From Sympetrum striolatum (Eukaryota; Arthropoda; Insecta; Odonata; Libellulidae): DNA of 64,000 nucleotides. The notes beneath the pieces are model-generated. The model had not been told where the DNA came from, made no database searches, and saw only the letters and a program-made list of their open reading frames with translations. A program made the position numbers and the translations under genes. The first letter of the stretch is position 1; each line of letters opens with the position of its first letter. Location: NCBI GenBank assembly GCA_947579665.1, contig OX388343.1:103731657-103795656 (forward strand), read 5' to 3'. Below, piece after piece: positions 12,401-26,596 of the stretch.

Positions 12401-14600
12401 GTAGTAGTACATATTATCTCTAAATATTCTATCACTTGTGAAGCGGCAACGTTGAAACAGGTATCTTAAGATGAAATCGTAGTTAGTTCTTATTACAAAA
12501 ACTGCAGTATGTAGGAATTCCTGTAATATTTGATTTACGAACCACGTTGATGAACAAGAAAAACAAACCTTTGTCGGGGTATCCAGGCTTTTACCTTCGT
12601 TAAGCCGCCAGCTACGGAGATTATGCGGGCCACATTTGATACTATTTCCTGTGTTTTTAAATGCTAAAAATTCATCAGTGTGTTCAATTTGGTGGTTTTA
12701 TTAGAAGAATTGTTGATATAGTTTTCTATTTCACTTTTTAGAGTAGATGTTAACCGATTTACTTCTTATCCGGCTGAAATTATTTCGGTTTGGTCATCCC
12801 TCCGTCAGACTGAAGTTGAATTAAAATTTCTCATAGTATTTGGTGTAATATTATTATTTCTCTTTGAGTTTTGGTTAATATCATTATAAAGGAAAACTAT
12901 TTTCTTATCAAATCGTGATCTTAATTGTGGTTGTATTACTTTGAAGTTTATAAGCTAGAGATGTGCTTGAATTTTCATCACAATCGGTCATTTAAACATT
13001 TCATAACGACATAATTTTATTCCCCCCTCTTAGTACACAGCGAGTTTCGATCGGCCCCTCCCCGCAGTCGGGAACAACGGCGGCCCTGGTCCGTCGCCTC
13101 CATCGCCTTTACATCTCTAAACATCTCTTCCAGGATTCCAAACACCCACGACACTTGATCCGCTGCCCCACACTCAAAGACGAGATCCAATTTGCATCAC
13201 ACGTCCCTCCACTTTCTCAACCGCAGTGATCTTTCTTTATCTCCTTCCCACCCACTCGGGTTAACCTCACCACAAAGTCCTTCACACGTCTTTCCCCGCA
13301 ACACCTTCCTCCCCCACTACAATCTCTTTGCTCCTAGCGATTTATATATTCGCCCGCTTCATTTTTCCGTATCATTAAAACGGTTTTATATGCATTTTGA
13401 ACTCGCCGTTCCAAAGTGATTTTTTTATTATCAAAGTAACTAAATTATCTGCTACTTGCTGATTAATTTGCGATTACTTAAAGCGTTTCATGTTTTTAAC
13501 GGTCCTAGCACAATTTTAAGAGCCATTCTTTTATAATTTATTTTATTTATTCCCCATTGTCTAACTTAAATTGGTTATCTTACGAAACTGTTTGAGAGTG
13601 TCTTGTTTTATTAATAAGGATTTCTTCTCTTTATTGAGATAACTGGAATCATCATTTCTTAGTTGTAAACAACCATATTCAGTTTACAACAATGTTGCGC
13701 TCAATAACGTTATGATTTTTATTCCATTCCTATACGCAATCCATATATTTATCGTATCACACTCCTTGGTTTATAAGTTTGTTATTTAAATGATGATGGA
13801 TGTCTAACGATCTATATACTGGGTGGTTTTTATACAAATTTAAAAAAAAACTGAAAACATGGTGTAAAACATACATATATTTTGTTATTTCTCTGTAAAT
13901 GTTAATTAATATTTTGGTCACATCGTCTCTTCTCTCTTTGATACTCCCTAGAATCAAAGTTAAATGATTAGAAGCGAATAAATATAATCTAGTAATATAA
14001 CGATTACATTTATTGATGGTTATATAAGCAAACTACGAAACATATAATCTAAATGAAAGGACTGTTGCGAGATATTTGATTTCGAGTTTTAATTTTTCAC
14101 TATTATATAGTATGGATACTATAGCACTTTGAAAGCGTTTACAGAAAGTTTTTTTTATCATAACAAAAGAAAACTTTGTGAGGTATTTGATTGGTAAACA
14201 TTCTCCTGGATGCTTCATATGGAAGTCAGATTGTTCGTCGTCCTACCGTTTTCAGTTTCTTACCTCCATTAACTCTTTCGGGTGTCTTATAAAAATACAA
14301 CATTTGTATTGCTTGCATACATGAATCCATGTCTACAAGTATTGCAGTACCTCATAGATTTCTTCTCACGATCACTTGTCGTCACTACCTTGTTTGCCAT
14401 TACGAGCACCTCATGCATTTTTCTGACCAATGATAACGGTCGGTATCACTCAACTTCGGCTGATTAGTACATCTTTTGTCCATCGTATTTCAGACGTGAG
14501 TTAGTTCCTTAGACCACATTCCCTCTGCGGTCTATATTCGTTAATTAGTTAAAGTTGGGTTTAGACGTAATAAGGGATGTAAAGTCTCAATTTCGTCCTA
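9441..14600. other. AT-rich non-coding DNA
   Basis: No gene is supported. A pyrimidine-rich stretch lies at 13190-13330, and a short A8CA8C run near 11082-11105. A minus-strand open frame at 10374-10556 contains KRRPRRKPNDRW, vaguely like the basic tail of some retrotransposon proteins, but this is too weak to call. A slightly GC-richer block at 11640-12060 holds overlapping frames without motifs. Confidence 0.55.
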
Positions 14601-14639
14601 AAAATAGAATTCGTTTGTCTCTCCATCTCTTGCACCGTG

Positions 14640-14735
14640 GAGAATCTTATTCCGCGCCGCCACCCCCTCCCCCTTCTCCCCCTTCCACTCTTTCCTCCCC
14701 CTCTTCACCCCCCCCCACGCGAGGCACTCTGCCAC
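14640..14735. repeat. Low-complexity C/T-rich tract
   Basis: A nearly pure C/T run with several C5-C9 blocks, including nine consecutive C at about 14709-14717. It gives proline/serine-rich plus-strand and glycine/arginine-rich minus-strand peptides that should not be read as proteins. Confidence 0.8.
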
Positions 14736-17700
14736 ATGCTCTTGACTGACGTGTGAACAAACAAACGCACGTCCGCCACTCCCATTCGGTGGGAGCCGCA
14801 CCCGCTCCACCACCGCACCCGCTGCACCACTTTCCAACTCATCAACTTCCCTCTCTCCTTCGCTATATCCAATGCCTTTTCTCTTTCTTCGTTGTCTCGT
14901 TTGCTTTCGTCTTTATTCATAACATTTAACCATATGAATTTATTTCCAAGGGTGAAGCCGTATAAATTACTTGCATCCTTTCTCTCATTGTATTTCTTCG
15001 TGTTAGCCTTCCTCACTCGAGTCTAACGCCGTAGTTTTTACTTCTACGTTCACTTTTTGGTACACTCGTGCTTCCTGAGTCACGTTTTTCCATTCTCCGT
15101 TGAATCTCTTTCCTCTCCCGTACGAACCTTCGTAATTAGCATTTGTGATTTGTTTCCCCTTGCATTTCCACTCTCTTTTGTTTCGAGAAGGAAGGATGGC
15201 CCTCCGAGAACATCCATACCTCGTCGGGAGCATTTTATTTCCTTCATTAGCTCAGCGCACCATCTCTCATTTTTTATTCATAATCGATGGCTTCGGCTCG
15301 CCTTATAAGCGGAGCTTTTTGAAAATCACGGCAGAAAACGCCCTAAATTTTATTTCGGGATTCCCTGAGGATCATTGAGCGTTATTTCGGTTTTGCGCAT
15401 ATTTTCGCCACCTTTGCAACCGTATGGGTGAAGTGCAAAATCGGGCGATGAAAAATGCGAAGGAACTGTTTTTTCCCGTAGAGAATTGGGTCAGGACATT
15501 CCAATATCCAATTACACTCGATAATCGGTGGAGGAATCCAGATGGAAGATGTTGCGCTTTTCTCTTTCGACTTTCGTGCATTTTCCTCCCCCCTTTTTTT
15601 ATCCCCTCCCCTGACTTCCCCCCTCCTTCTGAATCGACGTCGAGATGACTCCGAGCACCGCCGGAAGATGGCAAGACTCTCTCCGAAGACGCACAATACC
15701 AAAACGAAACCGATGGCGAACCAAAGGACGACCTTTTGTTCGTAATTCGCTTTCATCTCCCTCTTCTTTCCGCGCCGGAGATGCTTCTCTCTTTTTAAAC
15801 TTTGGTTAATGTCTGGAATCTTGCGCACGACAATGAGTCCCTTTGTCATCCCACGAGTTGGATTATTTTCCCCGGAAATGGCATCGAATTCTGTTTAGGT
15901 AGTTCTTTATGAGAAGTTTCTCATCGAAGGGACGAAACTCGGATGAAATAATTATGCGGAGGAAAGTGAGTCGATAGGTAGGCTTTTCTTTGATTTCTGT
16001 CGAAATAAGGCGGAACTAATCAATCCGTCTGTTGAGAACTAATCGCGAATAACGGACGTATTTATTGGGTCCGATCATCGCTCTTCCCCAAACTTCTTTC
16101 CTTTTACTTAATCAGCGATATTCTGGCGTGCCTATTTTCGCTAAATTCAATCGGTTTTATAATAATTAAATATAATTTTCACCAACTTATTCACTATCAT
16201 AATTTTTACACTCATCTTTTTCTTTTAATATTATGCACATTTGCAAAATTAAAATGTTTCATATCAATAGTGTATTATTCTCAACTTGACCTCTTCGGTT
16301 AAAGCCGATTCTAGAATACGCATGAGAAGAAACATCCCGTTCGCACATTCTCATTTCAAAATCTGTTATATGAGACTATATTATAAGGTGATTGAAATAA
16401 ATGGAAGCATTGGTTTTGCTATGATCTGGCTGGAGAAAGCGTGCAATGGAGCGTCCAATTTCCTCTTTAGACTCCATTCTGCTTCGTATCAGTAGCATTC
16501 ACATCATCTTTTAAGGTAAAGTTTCGCGTAAAAAAATAGAACCACCTGTAACCACCTACTCATATTATCACGACCAAATAAAAATACCGAGATCGCTAAA
16601 AAGGCAAGGATTAATTCATTATGCATTTATTTTACCAATGAAAAAAAACGCTTTGATTGCTTTGATGTAAATTTTCTTTACGATTTAATTCGATGTTAGC
16701 AACGCCTCCGCTCGCGTAAACATTCCCTCTCTGTGGAACCTAATATCTCCCCACATCTACTGTTCAGTATTTATTTTGTGTTCCGTAGTATTTGTTTGTT
16801 CCTTGGTTCTAAAATTGATAGGAATCAAACGAAGTATAAAATCTAAGATAGGTCACCATCTAAGTGTAGATCCATCTCTCGAAAAGAAATTTTAGGAATT
16901 CAAGAGATGGAGAAAAGGGTAAATGGTGTAGACGTAGGATTCTGAGCGATCAGAAAAGACAGATGATGTTGTAAGGGGAGAAGAAACAGGGTTAAGAAGG
17001 AATAGTCGGGGATCTGTCAAAAAACTGAACTCCTACGTTGATGGAGACGATATTTTCGAAATGGTGTTTGTGGGCAATGTGCAGGAGGTACCCGCACAAC
17101 GAATCTCGCACTTCCTGCTCCCCGAAACACCATTGTGGGAACTGTCAGCCGATGGCTGTCCCCGATGCGCGTGCATTTCAGTCCCTTTTCCCTCAGCCCA
17201 TCCATGAGGTGTCCGGTTTCACCTCATCCCTCATCGCGGCTAGGAAGCGTCTCTGCTAGCAAAATTGGGGAACCCATTCCGGGTGCTGAGTATTCGCACA
17301 ATAGGGAACTCTATTTTGCGGTAGACCCAACGATAACATGTTTAAGATTTACATGTTTATTGATGAAAAGGCATCATTTGTAAATTTGTGCTTTGAATTA
17401 ACAAAAAGAAACTTATTATTTAAATACATTCCAGATTGAAGAGTCATCTTCCGTTAATTAAGGAAGAATGCGAAATAGTATTTTCATTATGGATTTTCGT
17501 AATTATCGATAATAACATCTCGCCGAATATACGAAAATGTAAGGTTGACGTTGAATTCTGGTGAAAAAAATTTCATCCACTTATTCGTTGAGACTGAACT
17601 GTTTGTTATGGTTAATGTTGTAACCTCATCAAAACCAAGGAGCTATATTGTCATTATCGTTCGAAGCAGTTTTTTTTGTAAGACTAGTTAGAATAGAGTC

Positions 17701-19860
17701 ATATTACCTATCGGAATGAACAAAAGATTTAACGGATTATATATTAACAGTTATCACCCTTTTCACTAGACCTCTCTTAACTTTCTGTGTTTATCATCTG
17801 ATTTATTTTAAGTGAGGAGCTTAAGCTGCGAGTCTCGGACAGAGCTAACACCTTATTGTGGGATTCCACCCCTCGTTGTAGTTTTAAATGCATATGTTGT
17901 ACAAAATGTAATTATGGCTGAGAATTATAATTAGTAACCCCTACTAATAAATATTAATATCTATGTAAGGTTTTGCATCTTACTGGGAGGGCTCTTTCTA
18001 TTTAAACGGAAATCAATTCAAATAGAAACTATGAAAACACAATTTTACGGAATTTCGACGATGGAGATGTTGAATGAAACAATTTTTACACGACAAAATT
18101 TCATAACCCAAATCTTTTTAAATAAAAATATTGTAACATAGCAGTCTCAAGCATAATAAATTGGCTGAAATTCATTTGCTCTCCCATCGATGTACTCAAC
18201 CTTACTCTACCGATAAAAACTGAGATGTTTCTATGGTCATAGTAAGCGCTACTTGGAATCCGCACATAGACTAGGAAGGGAGAAAACGCGTAATTATCAC
18301 AAAACTCATTTCCAAGCGACCGAATCGGAGCCCAAACCGTGATTTGTGGAAGGCAATAAGGAGAGAAGGAAAGAATGAGGAGTGAATTACACGAGGCGGC
18401 CGTAGGTGTGAGACACAGACAATGGGGTGCTGAAGAAAGCCTTCTTCTCACCCCCTATTGTGGGGACATCAGCGCTGTCTCAGAATGAAGGCGCCGGCGG
18501 ATCCCCGATAGGCGAGACGGAGATATGATAATAGCAGGTAATAGGCCATGTCCACTCACTCCAAACCGTACACTTTGGAATTCGAGCAATAAAATAAAAT
18601 TAAATGAAAATTTCAATCGTGGTCTATCTAATCCAAATTGGTAAGAAACTTATTGAGACCGAACTCAATAAAATTTCGAATACATTAGAAAAAATGTACT
18701 ACTTAATTAGTCTAATGCTGCGTAAAAGCAGCCGCGAATAGATTTCTAATCTCTGGAAGGGAATATATTTAATATTTGCTGGATATGTATTATATATAAC
18801 ACAATTGTTGACGCTTAAATTTTAATACTTACTTTCTCGGACTAGTGAAATCCATTCAAGTGGGTGTGTCTTATGAAGCAACTGTTATTTGCAAAGGTTA
18901 GATTACGAGAGAACTTATTAAGAATATTCGTACGCTGCGATCAACTAGCATAATATAGCAGTAATCAGACAATGCGTTAATCGAGCACGCTTGGGAATTA
19001 TTATGCCTATAATATGATTTCCATTGCCTTTGACATTTCCAATAAAGCATGAAGTTCGATGAAAATCGGGTTTACTTCTAGAAAAATTATAAAATAAATT
19101 ACCTTAATTGTAACTTAGGTAAAAAGTATGCAAGTGAATAAACACTTTTAAAAAATCTGGTTCGTGGTATAAAATAACACTGTAATCTCAGTATTAATTG
19201 TTTTCCTAATATTATACGTCGAATACGACGGCATAAAATCACATTTAATATCATAAAAACCTTTTCAAAAACTTTGAACTAAGAGATAACAAGTGAAACA
19301 AGCCATAAGTTAGCGAACACAAGAATCACCTTGGCATGATTCATCTGAAAGGACTCCTCTGACACACGTGACTCCACAAAACAAAGTTACACAACGACGT
19401 AGAAGAAATACCACTTTGTCATGATTATTTCTCAGCCCTGTCCATTTATTATTTTATTCTAAATTAGATGACGCGGTGAACTTTGTACCACCTATTTCTA
19501 TCTAGTGTATCTATATTTATTTCTCAATTTTTTGTTATATATGTCGAACTTACCTTGAGAAGTTTACAATATTGTAATCCTCACACTAAGTCCTCGAGTA
19601 GAGGGAGTAAAACCGTTTTAAAACTCTAACTAAAAATTCAGTAAACAATTACGTTGCTGTAAATAAAAATTGGTTGCTACTGACGTTTAAAAAAAATGTA
19701 AAAAATTAAAATTGAATTGTTCGTAACAGCAAATGTTGAAATCTCGTGCAATATTTTCTTCTTCATAAAACGTATCACTTATTTTCAGGATTAATTTTAA
19801 CTTGACTAATATTCTTAATGCATTTTGATGGATAAATACATGAACATGGAATCAACAATC
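14736..19860. other. Non-coding DNA with a few GC-richer islands
   Basis: Overlapping frames at 15003-15849 come from strand-biased composition, and the 155-residue minus-strand frame there shows no domain. The segment 15870-16100 resembles the well-mixed, moderately GC islands seen elsewhere in the window. A GC-richer patch at 17040-17270 has open frames on both strands without recognisable motifs. The rest is AT-rich and empty as far as I can see. Confidence 0.5.
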
Positions 19861-19882
19861 GCCTTCATTGTCAAGGGGGATG

Positions 19883-19936
19883 GGTTGTTTACAACCACGA
19901 AATTTTGATAAAATATTCACGCATTTTATCAAAATT
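19883..19936. repeat. Two adjacent hairpins
   Basis: GGTTGT-TT-ACAACC at 19883-19896 is followed by a perfect 14-bp inverted repeat. AATTTTGATAAAAT (19901-19914) and ATTTTATCAAAATT (19923-19936) are separated by eight bases. The sequence just beyond (CGAAATTTCG) is again palindromic. A decayed foldback element or a structured transcript are both possible; no function is shown. Confidence 0.6.
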
Positions 19937-20119
19937 CTCGAAATTTCGATACGTATTCGATATTTCACGACCAAAATAAAAATCTGTATTCTATTCCCCT
20001 TCTTTTGGTGCTTAGTTCGACTTTGTATACCTACTATTTCTAATTTAAATATTCAAATTAAATAAAGCCTGCAGCGAGAAAAATGAACTTTACTTGCATA
20101 TCTTATGGAAATGCTTTTT

Positions 20120-20290
20120 CAATTTTTCGGCTATTCCTTTTGGGTTTTTCCAAATTTTCTTTTTTCCTAAACCACCTCCGTACCGAGGCACACAAAAAAA
20201 ATATTCAAATCGGTGGAGCCGTTTTCTAGTTTTAGACGACTTCACGAGCATATAAGATTTAGCAGTCATACTTTTTACGCTACGATGCCT
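20120..20290 (+). mobile_element. Possible 3' remnant of a retroelement
   Basis: The string AAATCGGTGGAGCCGTTTTC at about 20208-20227 resembles the 'AAATCGGT-CAGCCGTTT' motif common in 3' regions of insect non-LTR elements and their SINE partners. It is followed by a TTTTAGACGACTTCACGAG-like tail. No target-site duplication or tail was found. The minus-strand open frame covering it (20090-20449) is probably an accident of low stop density. Confidence 0.2.
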
Positions 20291-22855
20291 TAATATCGAA
20301 CAGTTCCATGGATCGAGCACCATTAAATCCTGCGGTTGATTTTTCGGGTTCGATTTCAGGATAGCCTGATTCTTCCTCGATAGGAAATGCACGCATGCTT
20401 TCGCAGTCATTAAACCCATCACTGTCTGTTCAACGGAGAGATGTGTCAAGAAATTAAAAAATGAACTTATCGACCAATAACATTCTCACCATTTCCCTCT
20501 CCGACTTCCGCTTTCCTCAGCATCCCATTCCTTCGACTATCGCCCCCTTCCATTTTCCTTCCTCGTAAACTGAAGGAATTCGCCGTAATGAACAGGCGGC
20601 CATTATCACCATGGGAACGGCTTGAGAATGCTCGCGTGTGAGATGGGGAAATATTAAGGAACGAAGAGTGGCTGCGTAGGAAGCGAATTATGGCCTCGCC
20701 CTTATTGGGTTCAATGGTCCGTTTGTCTTGGCTTTTTCGTCTTCGCTTAATTATGGTCGATATTCACTCCGACGGTGATTTTTCCTCTCGTTCTATCGTC
20801 GTCATCTGAGGGATCTTTGAAAAATGTGGGAGGAATAGAGTTTCGGACGATATGCGGGCCGAAATTGTTAATACGAAAAGCTTGTTGGTTGATTCAATTC
20901 CTTCTTATGTATGAGAAATAATTTGCTCGTCTTCTCAGAGCATGTGCCTCAGGGTCTTGCTTCTCAAGGGTGATGAGATGCTCCTTAACATCCTCTTAAT
21001 ACTAGTAAATTCTTCACCAGATGCCACCTATTTTTTATTTATAAGCACCACATTTGTTTTTCCACTCAAATCGATTTATTTCCCTCGCATATCCTCCATT
21101 TCCATGTAGAAGGGCAAATCAAAAGTTTATGTCCTTAAATTTAACCAATACACTTTCAAAACTTATCACTTCAAATTATAAAACAAATATGCTTAATGTG
21201 ATTTGATTTTGAAGAAAATTTTTCGATGTTACCATTATTTATGACATCGATGATACTAATGCAACCGTAGCGAGTTAAATCCAGCAGTAAAGCAAACCAT
21301 TGCTTGGAAGGATTCTCCCATTCCGGTAAGGAGATGCAACTTAGCCGCGAAGGTGAAACACCAGGATGAGAAAGAAGTGTTGGGAGAATTTGAGAGGGTT
21401 TAGGAGTTGGGGCGGATAATCACGTAATCAAACTCTTCGACCGTGAATTAGCATAATTGGCAATCAGATTTCCCTCGCTTCCCTCTCTTCCATTAATCCC
21501 TCCTCACGGAGTCTCCTCACAAAAGAGGCTCACGGAAATTGGGTTGAGGCCGGATTCCTCGGAGCTTTTACCGCTCCCGCCTTTGCCACTCTGTGCGGAA
21601 TATTGGTGTGAGCAACCTATTTGCTGTCGGCCAATACGTCGCAGACATCACGACGCCTAACCGCACCACTCTCGTTCGGAATAAAACGCCTGACGTGCCT
21701 GCTAGCAGTCGTCTCTATCTAACCTCGTTTCTTTCGAGCAACACCTTCTGAGAGTGTTGGGAGCGAGACGTTCATCTCCATTCTTCGGTTCGGAGAAAAA
21801 TCTATGAGATAGACGCGTAAATAGCAGCCTTACGGAAGAAATTTCGATCTTTCCTTCTTGGATTCATATTTTCCTGAGAAATTGAGAAGGGTTTACTTTC
21901 TTAATTGGAATAATGCCATCATCGTAAGCACACTTAAACCGTACTTGCTTATGATGTGAAATGTATTTGACTTACTCTTTATAAATGTAGGTGATTATCA
22001 TTTTCCAAGAATTTACCTTCATGGATGTACAATTTTCTATGTTTTAGCATAGAATAAGTATGATTTTAGTCAAAAATAAAACTTTTAGTCGGATACTTAT
22101 GATCAGGGAATTGTTTATGTCCATTCATTAAAAATATTTATATACTTTTTCTATGAATTACTAGTTGCCTCTTTTATGCGTTTCTATCTTCTGGAGCTCT
22201 CTTCTTTTAGGGTGTAATTAATTTAAATTTCTCGAGGATGAATTTAAATTGTGAGGATTGATTTCAGTTTCATAAAAAGCAAATTATTTATTATATCATT
22301 ATTATCTGCTTTATTTCAACAAATCCCACCTTCACTCTCCAACAGAAATATCGTGTATTTGTTATATTTTGTCTTTAAAGCTTATCTTAGCAATAATAAA
22401 ATGATTATGAGAAAAGGTCTTAAATTTGTTCCACATGGATCATGTGATGAATATAGTGACCCTATTTGTGAGAAAACCAATAGACGCTATTGATAATATT
22501 TTATATTTCATTAAAATAATTTTTTTATTTGAAATTAAAATATTGTTGATAGTTTTAATCGGTTGCGGTATATCATTCATTATGAAATTTAAATCTCGGC
22601 CAAAGAAATAGCATGGAGTGTTTGATAATAAAAACAGGGATTTGTTTAAAATTTCCGATATCGACTAAGAAACTCTAATGCATTCATTTGACATACGACA
22701 GTGTACTTGGGAACTCCCTGTTAGAAAACAAACAACATGTCAACAAAATTTCTAAAGCCGTTCTTGTTTCGAGTAACCGATTCCTCACGATCAGCGTGCT
22801 GAAGGGACCATTTAAATAATTACGCAACGAACATCAGAATGTCTTATTCCGTAAA
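20291..22855. other. Non-coding DNA
   Basis: No gene is supported. A moderately GC island at 20590-20850 has no coding frame. A 7-bp-stem hairpin (TTCTATG/CATAGAA) lies at 22033-22052. Short open frames at 22251-22611 are AT-rich and unrecognised. Confidence 0.5.
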
Positions 22856-23345
22856 AAAAACTGGTGGTGAGGACGTCATTAGGCCTTTCATGCTATAGCC
22901 ATTCAAAGGCCTATCTTCGGTGTCCTTCTGCCGTCCCGGAATCCTCTCAACACCTATCCATTGTGGTCCACTCCACCCACACCACGTCTTCTTCTTTATT
23001 CACACACAAAGGACAGCGTAAACGGCCACTTTCACCATTTACAGGTGACACGCGGGTCAGGTGGTTGATTTCGGTCATCCGTGGGATGAATGCCGCCCAA
23101 TTGTGGAGACTTATCAAAACACGAGAGTTGAATCTCCTCTTTCGGTTATTAAGGACCATTGTTGTCGGGATGACAACCACGGAGTGCGAGTTACATCATT
23201 ACCATGCCGTTTGATTTTCTCTCCTTCTTTCGAAAGGGAGTGCCACCGGCTTACAATCCCACAAGACGATGGCCGTAGTTGCCTGCATGGTTTATTGGTA
23301 TTTCAGCTTTGCCTCATCGAATATATTCGTCGTAATAGGCTCATG
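22856..23345 (-). pseudogene. Decayed C-terminal tail of a non-LTR retrotransposon polyprotein
   Basis: On the minus strand, fragments in three frames follow the order expected at the end of R1/Jockey-type ORF2 proteins. A W-LSSRQQWSL---GDSTL piece comes first, then LI-SLHNW, then NHLTRV and G-SGRLRCPLC (the C-P-L-C is at 23015-23004), then KEEDVVWVEW. A short tail ERIPGRQKD ends at a stop. Known elements have W-------LI--L--W, an LTGHG-F block and a C--C-----ED--HV---C zinc-binding motif here. This copy keeps the outline but has lost the histidine and later cysteine and is broken by frameshifts. The resemblance is my pattern reading, without a search. The 116-residue plus-strand frame (22864-23214) is a shadow. 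Confidence 0.35.
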
Positions 23346-26300
23346 CATAGGTATAATACATAGGATAAACTTGAAAAGGAGTTTAAGAGGGAGTCCAGGG
23401 ACATGTCGCTGAACAGTAATGATTTAAATTTCCATTAATACCCCACGCGCTGCTATATGACGTATGGCGGGGGGGCGTAAAAATACCGAAATACCTAAAT
23501 AGCTTTCAGATTTGCGCATCTTATACTATCAGGAAAAAGAAATCAATCAAAGGTATCTGTTCTCACTAATAGCAACTGTACCTAATTAACTAAAATATTA
23601 CCCTACACACGTAATTTGAGTTTGTTTTGGATAAATTGTAATGAGGATGAAGTAACAGACTAGATACAGAACTCTGACAGCAGATTAACCCTTAACGAAA
23701 ATTTAGAGCAACTGATTTGTTGCTTAGTGGAATAATCTTACGTTTGAAGGACGACAGATAAATTATACACCATAGTAAAACATTTGATCTCATCCAAAGT
23801 AATGTTTTGAGAAACCTGTTCACCAGCTCCCGCATTTTTATTCATATAACTAAAAGAACATTCATAAAACTTAAGTTTCCTGGTTTTAATTGCGTACCGA
23901 ATAACTTGATCATCAGTATATCTCTTTGACTTTACTTCCAAAAACTAAACAGGAATATACCTCCTTATGGAATGGACGCATTACTATAGTAATAAAGTAT
24001 TTCAGAAATAACAAAGACTTTTATTAATTGTGGATTTAATGAAGAACTTTCGTGGCCAAATCTCGATTCATTTTCATCGCTACTTCCACCTCGCGTAGCG
24101 AAATAAAGTTGTGGGAGTAAAGAGAGTGATTCATTCCTTTTTATAAAGTTCCTTCGCTTCATTATGGGCGTCTTCAAGAGGGCGGTTAAATGCCGCTCTT
24201 AAAAAGGCCGCAAGGGTGCGAAGGAATTTTGTCGCGTTTTCTCATCCAGTTTTACAGTTCATTAGTGCAGGAACGCGGGGGAGAAGTGCACGAAGTAGGT
24301 GGAGATTTGAGGAGGGGAAGCGGAGGACAGCGACTGAATTAAAGTTGTAAAACTTGGGCACAATTAAGAGATTATGGGCTTGGCGTGCGAGTCCGTTCTC
24401 TAGTGGTAATATATTTTCCTTCCCCTTTTCTTCCGCTCTTTCTTCCCTCTCGTTATGGAACTTCCCCAACAGCCCAATCACATTTCCAGTGAACTACGTT
24501 TACGCGCAATTCGCTCATTTCAAAATATGCTCGGTTTACTGCCGCTCGAAGATAGCTAAGGGAATCGCTCTACTCTAGGATTAATATTTTCTCTCACTAT
24601 CTTTCTCATTCCTCATAAACTATGCTTAGAAACGGTTACAGCCATTTGCGTCTCTGTATTTCGACTACTCGATGATCTGGCAGAGGCTAAAAACGTTCGC
24701 TAGGCAGTCATTAAAATCTTCCTAGTTACTAGTTTATGAAAACAAAGGCCTGCGACATTACAGCCTTCCGAATATCATCCAATGCGCATTTCAATAGCTA
24801 TCTTATTATAATAACACTATATTATTCTTCTGGCCATAGATATGATAGCTTGGTTATTGAAATGTACATACATGGGTGATAACATCCGACGTTATGGTTT
24901 GAAGAACGTTTTCAAACCAACATTGTTCCATGTTTCTTTCCACACCACTCGAAGATCATTGAATGTTAGCAGCGATTTTAGCAAGTAAATAATTCTTTCC
25001 GTGTAGCTTAATATATCATGTAGATTTCCATAGATATCACTAGAAGAAAAAATACATACTTCTGAATAAATGTAGAATTTTAATTATATTGATTTTGTAA
25101 CGTTTGAAATTGGGACTCCATCTGAAAGGTTAATATAATAATTACTGTTATTGCAAAGATAACTATGTTTCACATTGAAACAGCTGGTCATCGACTAATA
25201 GTGATCGAACGAGTTGGCAACCAGTTAGTATTAAGTTAATCCAAACTCCGCTTAATCCGATCATATTATTTATTTATACTGATTTAGATAATAAGGAAAC
25301 AGTGGATAACAAGGAAACATCAATGGGTATCTTAGATAGCGTTCTCCATAGTTCGATCGTGGCGTCTCTTCCTCGTGCCGACTCCGACGCCACTCCAAAC
25401 GCGGAATCAAATTAGTAATAACTCCGACGAGAACACATAATCCGGTTTAAGGGCCCTCCCCTACCGGAGAAACCCATAACTTGAAGGCCGCCATTTAATT
25501 TAACTCGGCTGAGATGAAACCAAAGTGTTGCAACATAAACTTTCATTCCTTTCGTCGCAAACGAGGAACCACTTCCGGGATTCCGCACATATCTTCTTAT
25601 TTCAGCCTCATAAAGGAAGCCTCCCCAAAGTGATTCGTTTTTAATAAGGAGAACTCCGAGGAAGACTTGAGATATCCTCTGACTTTGGTGCGAACAAGAA
25701 AGGTCTCCCAAGTGCTTCCGATTCCGCCTTTGGCCCCATTCGCCCCATGGAAATGCAATATTAACCGGCTTCCTTGCAGTAAAACTCCCTCGCTCCCCCC
25801 GCATTCCGGGCGAGTCTCGAGGAAATGGGCTAACTTGTGGCTTAATTACTTGTTAAATTAAGAATTTCATTTAACCCTTTCACAAATCAACGCCTTTGGA
25901 CAGGGAAGAGGACCTTTACCTTAGGCGAAGAAAAAGAGGAAAGAGAAAGAAGAGTCAATAAGAAGAGGAAGAAAATGGGTTCATGGAGAGGGTCGGTAGG
26001 TTTCGCGGTGGTTACAAGTGTTTGAAGAAGAGAGGCGCAAAGTAAAGGGAGAGGTACTTCGAGAGAGAGAGAGAAATTAAAGAGAATTGTGAATTTTGCG
26101 ATTTATTTGGAATAGAATGAATCGTATTACAACAGAATTATGTTAAGAATGGAGTAGAATACTGAAGGCTAGACGGAAAGGCGGATATAAGGAGAGGAAG
26201 GTTCCTGAAAGAGGATTGGTGAATCTATTGAAGTTGATAGAAGTTAACTAAAAGGAAGAAGTTTTACTACGGAGTAAAATATTAGGTTCTTCTCAATTCT

Positions 26301-26596
26301 GATCATTTTAACTTTGTTTGCGAGTATAAAGCTTCATATAAAGACACAAAAAGGTTAAAATTAAGACATTTATACGTTGAATTTAAAATACCACTTTAAT
26401 GGTATATTCGAGATAAATAAATATAAATTTAATTATAATTTCATTATACTCGCCAAATGTATGTAAAATATGTACATTGCCGAAACAACTCCGTTTTTTT
26501 TATTTAATCTTCATCCAAAAATTCGATCGTCGGATACCTAGAATATCTTAGGAACCTAATCTCAAATACTTCAAACGATGATTTAAAGTCGAATGT
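23346..26596. other. Non-coding DNA with purine-rich tract and one GC island
   Basis: The segment 25410-25870 is moderately GC with a 130-residue minus-strand frame (25412-25804) that has no recognisable domain; it could be a conserved regulatory block. The strand is purine-rich at 25910-26260 with a short (GA) run at 26060-26073. A 9-bp-stem hairpin (TGGTTTGAA/TTCAAACCA) lies at 24895-24919. Nothing else was recognised. Confidence 0.5.

Noticed and set aside
15382..15849. 155-residue minus-strand frame
   Set aside because: Arg/Lys/Ser-rich, overlaps other frames on both strands, no motif.
20090..20449. 119-residue basic minus-strand protein
   Set aside because: The DNA contains a retroelement-like 3' motif on the other strand, and the peptide has no domain; likely a chance frame.
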